Below, piece by piece: positions 5,847-6,432 of a stretch of 6,432 nucleotides of DNA (within the stretch, counting starts at the first letter, position 1; the number at the start of each line of letters is the position of its first letter). The stretch spans positions 1 through 6,432 of the forward strand of contig DUKA01000181.1 in assembly GCA_013329615.1 (NCBI GenBank), read 5' to 3'. Source of the DNA: Candidatus Bathyarchaeota archaeon (GTDB taxonomy: Archaea > Thermoproteota > Bathyarchaeia > TCS64). Both the position numbers and the translations under genes were made by a program. The notes under the pieces were generated by a model. The model saw only the letters and a list, made by a program, of their open reading frames with translations, made no database searches and was not told the origin of the DNA.

Positions 5847-6294
5847 GACTAGGTTCTTTTCCCGCGATTTCGCATCTTTTCCAGTTATAGGCTTCCATTA
5901 AATAATTTGAGAAATTGCCCGAAGTTTTTTTCGCAGACAGCGCATTTTCGGGGAATACTACTCAACGAAGCGATGGTTTCTTCTATTTTTTCTCGATCAA
6001 CCTCAATTTTTTGCACGTGAGATGGTTCAAACTGATAACTTCTGCTACTCCACTCCCGGGCTCTTTCACCTTCGGAGTCTTGTTTTACTTCACAGAAGAG
6101 AACTATTCCGCGACGGGGGAGGAAGAATTGGTGTCGCTCAGGAACAGGCATGACATTGGTCATATAATCGACGTAGTTTTCTGCCGGGTATGATTCATAA
6201 CCACTCTCAAAGCGTGCGTAAAAAACTACTTCTAACAGGTCTTGATCCAGAAAGACACCCGAACTTCGTTTTGTGATAAAAGTATTTGATTAGT
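5847..6294. other. Interval between the two RAM genes
   Basis: Apart from the minus-strand open frame described separately, it contains short T runs after the first RAM gene (5857-5860 and 5877-5880), which may end transcription weakly. A minus-strand TATA-like CTTTTATC lies just after the second RAM stop. A 92-codon plus-strand frame (5915-6193) is antisense, Phe-rich and judged not real. No RNA gene seen. Confidence 0.6.
5885..6163 (-). CDS. Unrecognised open frame, possibly a 5'-truncated or broken gene
   Basis: From ATG 6163 the frame encodes 92 residues, but it stays open upstream to 6289 (134 codons) with no ATG, GTG or TTG in the added 42 codons. Those codons look protein-like (for example LLEVVFYARFESGYESYP), hinting at a lost start or a frameshift. 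The product is charged, with a CxxC pair in RKCAVCEKNFGQF near the C-terminus and FCEVK in the middle. Its codons differ from the neighbours: lysine is always AAA here and GAA outnumbers GAG, whereas gdhA and nfnAB favour AAG and GAG. It lies directly downstream of the second RAM gene on the same strand. It could be a remnant of acquired DNA or chance. I recognise no family. Confidence 0.33.
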   Translation of the reverse strand: MTNVMPVPERHQFFLPRRGIVLFCEVKQDSEGERAREWSSRSYQFEPSHVQKIEVDREKIEETIASLSSIPRKCAVCEKNFGQFLKLFNGSL

Positions 6295-6432
6295 TTATAC
6301 CTGCTTGATGACGTTGCATGTTATAGTGGATTTTATCCCTTCAGCCTCGCGGATCTTTAACACTGCAGCCCTCATTTCGTTGAGTGTTTCGGTCTTTACT
6401 GTCACGAACATGTCGTATGGCCCATATAGAAG
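6295..6432 (-). CDS. Second Lrp/AsnC ligand-binding (RAM) domain protein, C-terminal part
   Basis: The last 45 codons of a gene running in from the right edge end in TAA at 6295-6297. The peptide starts LLYGPYDMFVTVKTET, then NEMRAAVLKIREAEGIKST and finishes ITCNVIKQV. This matches the second half of a RAM domain: the strand with the YGPYD turn (equivalent to FGEFD in the 78-aa neighbour), the helix, and the last strand. It ends where the family normally ends. Whether it is another free-standing domain or the tail of a full Lrp/AsnC regulator with a helix-turn-helix cannot be told here; a full regulator would be a natural partner for the neighbouring RAM protein. Confidence 0.8.
   Translation of the reverse strand, partial: LLYGPYDMFVTVKTETLNEMRAAVLKIREAEGIKSTITCNVIKQV

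Noticed and set aside
5915..6193. 92-codon plus-strand frame between the RAM genes
   Set aside because: Phe-rich composition, no ribosome site or promoter, antisense to a more protein-like frame.
1..6432. CRISPR array, tRNA, rRNA or insertion sequence
   Set aside because: No regularly spaced repeats, cloverleaf-like sequence or transposase was found by reading both strands.

Overview
The window looks archaeal. Every promoter I can place has an AT-rich TATA-like element about 25-30 bp before a presumed transcript start, with very short or no leaders and no bacterial -35/-10 pair. Genes end in oligo-T tracts, and two small free-standing Lrp/AsnC ligand-binding (RAM) proteins occur, which are common in archaea. 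Coding DNA is moderately GC-rich with many AAG and GAG codons, while intergenic DNA is AT-rich. A euryarchaeal or Thermoplasmata-like source is my guess; the sequence alone does not fix the lineage.

Left part (1-1384, minus strand): the first 461 codons of a NuoL/EchA-type proton-translocating membrane subunit, with its C-terminus beyond the left edge. A 423-bp divergent intergenic region follows (1385-1807). It holds the antiporter promoter with a perfect palindrome beside the TATA box, inverted repeats in the leader, an AT-rich stretch with two tiny candidate ORFs and a 9-bp direct repeat, and the TATA box of the next gene.

Centre (1808-5525, plus strand): a class I NADP-type glutamate dehydrogenase (gdhA) ending in a strong oligo-T tract, then an nfnA-nfnB pair with overlapping stop and start codons and its own promoter. 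NfnAB is an electron-bifurcating ferredoxin:NAD(P) oxidoreductase; NfnB is easily misnamed as the glutamate synthase small subunit. Together they suggest a unit in which Nfn balances NADPH, NADH and ferredoxin and GDH uses NADPH to fix ammonium. The antiporter gene next door also belongs to redox-energy metabolism.

Right part (5610-6432): a 78-aa free-standing RAM-domain protein (plus strand) with its own TATA box and a small palindrome over its start; then a 450-bp stretch with an unrecognised minus-strand open frame that looks foreign or broken; then the C-terminal end of a second RAM-domain protein on the minus strand. The RAM proteins may sense amino acids and tune the nitrogen genes, but nothing in the sequence proves a target. 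I saw no tRNA, rRNA, CRISPR array or insertion sequence.
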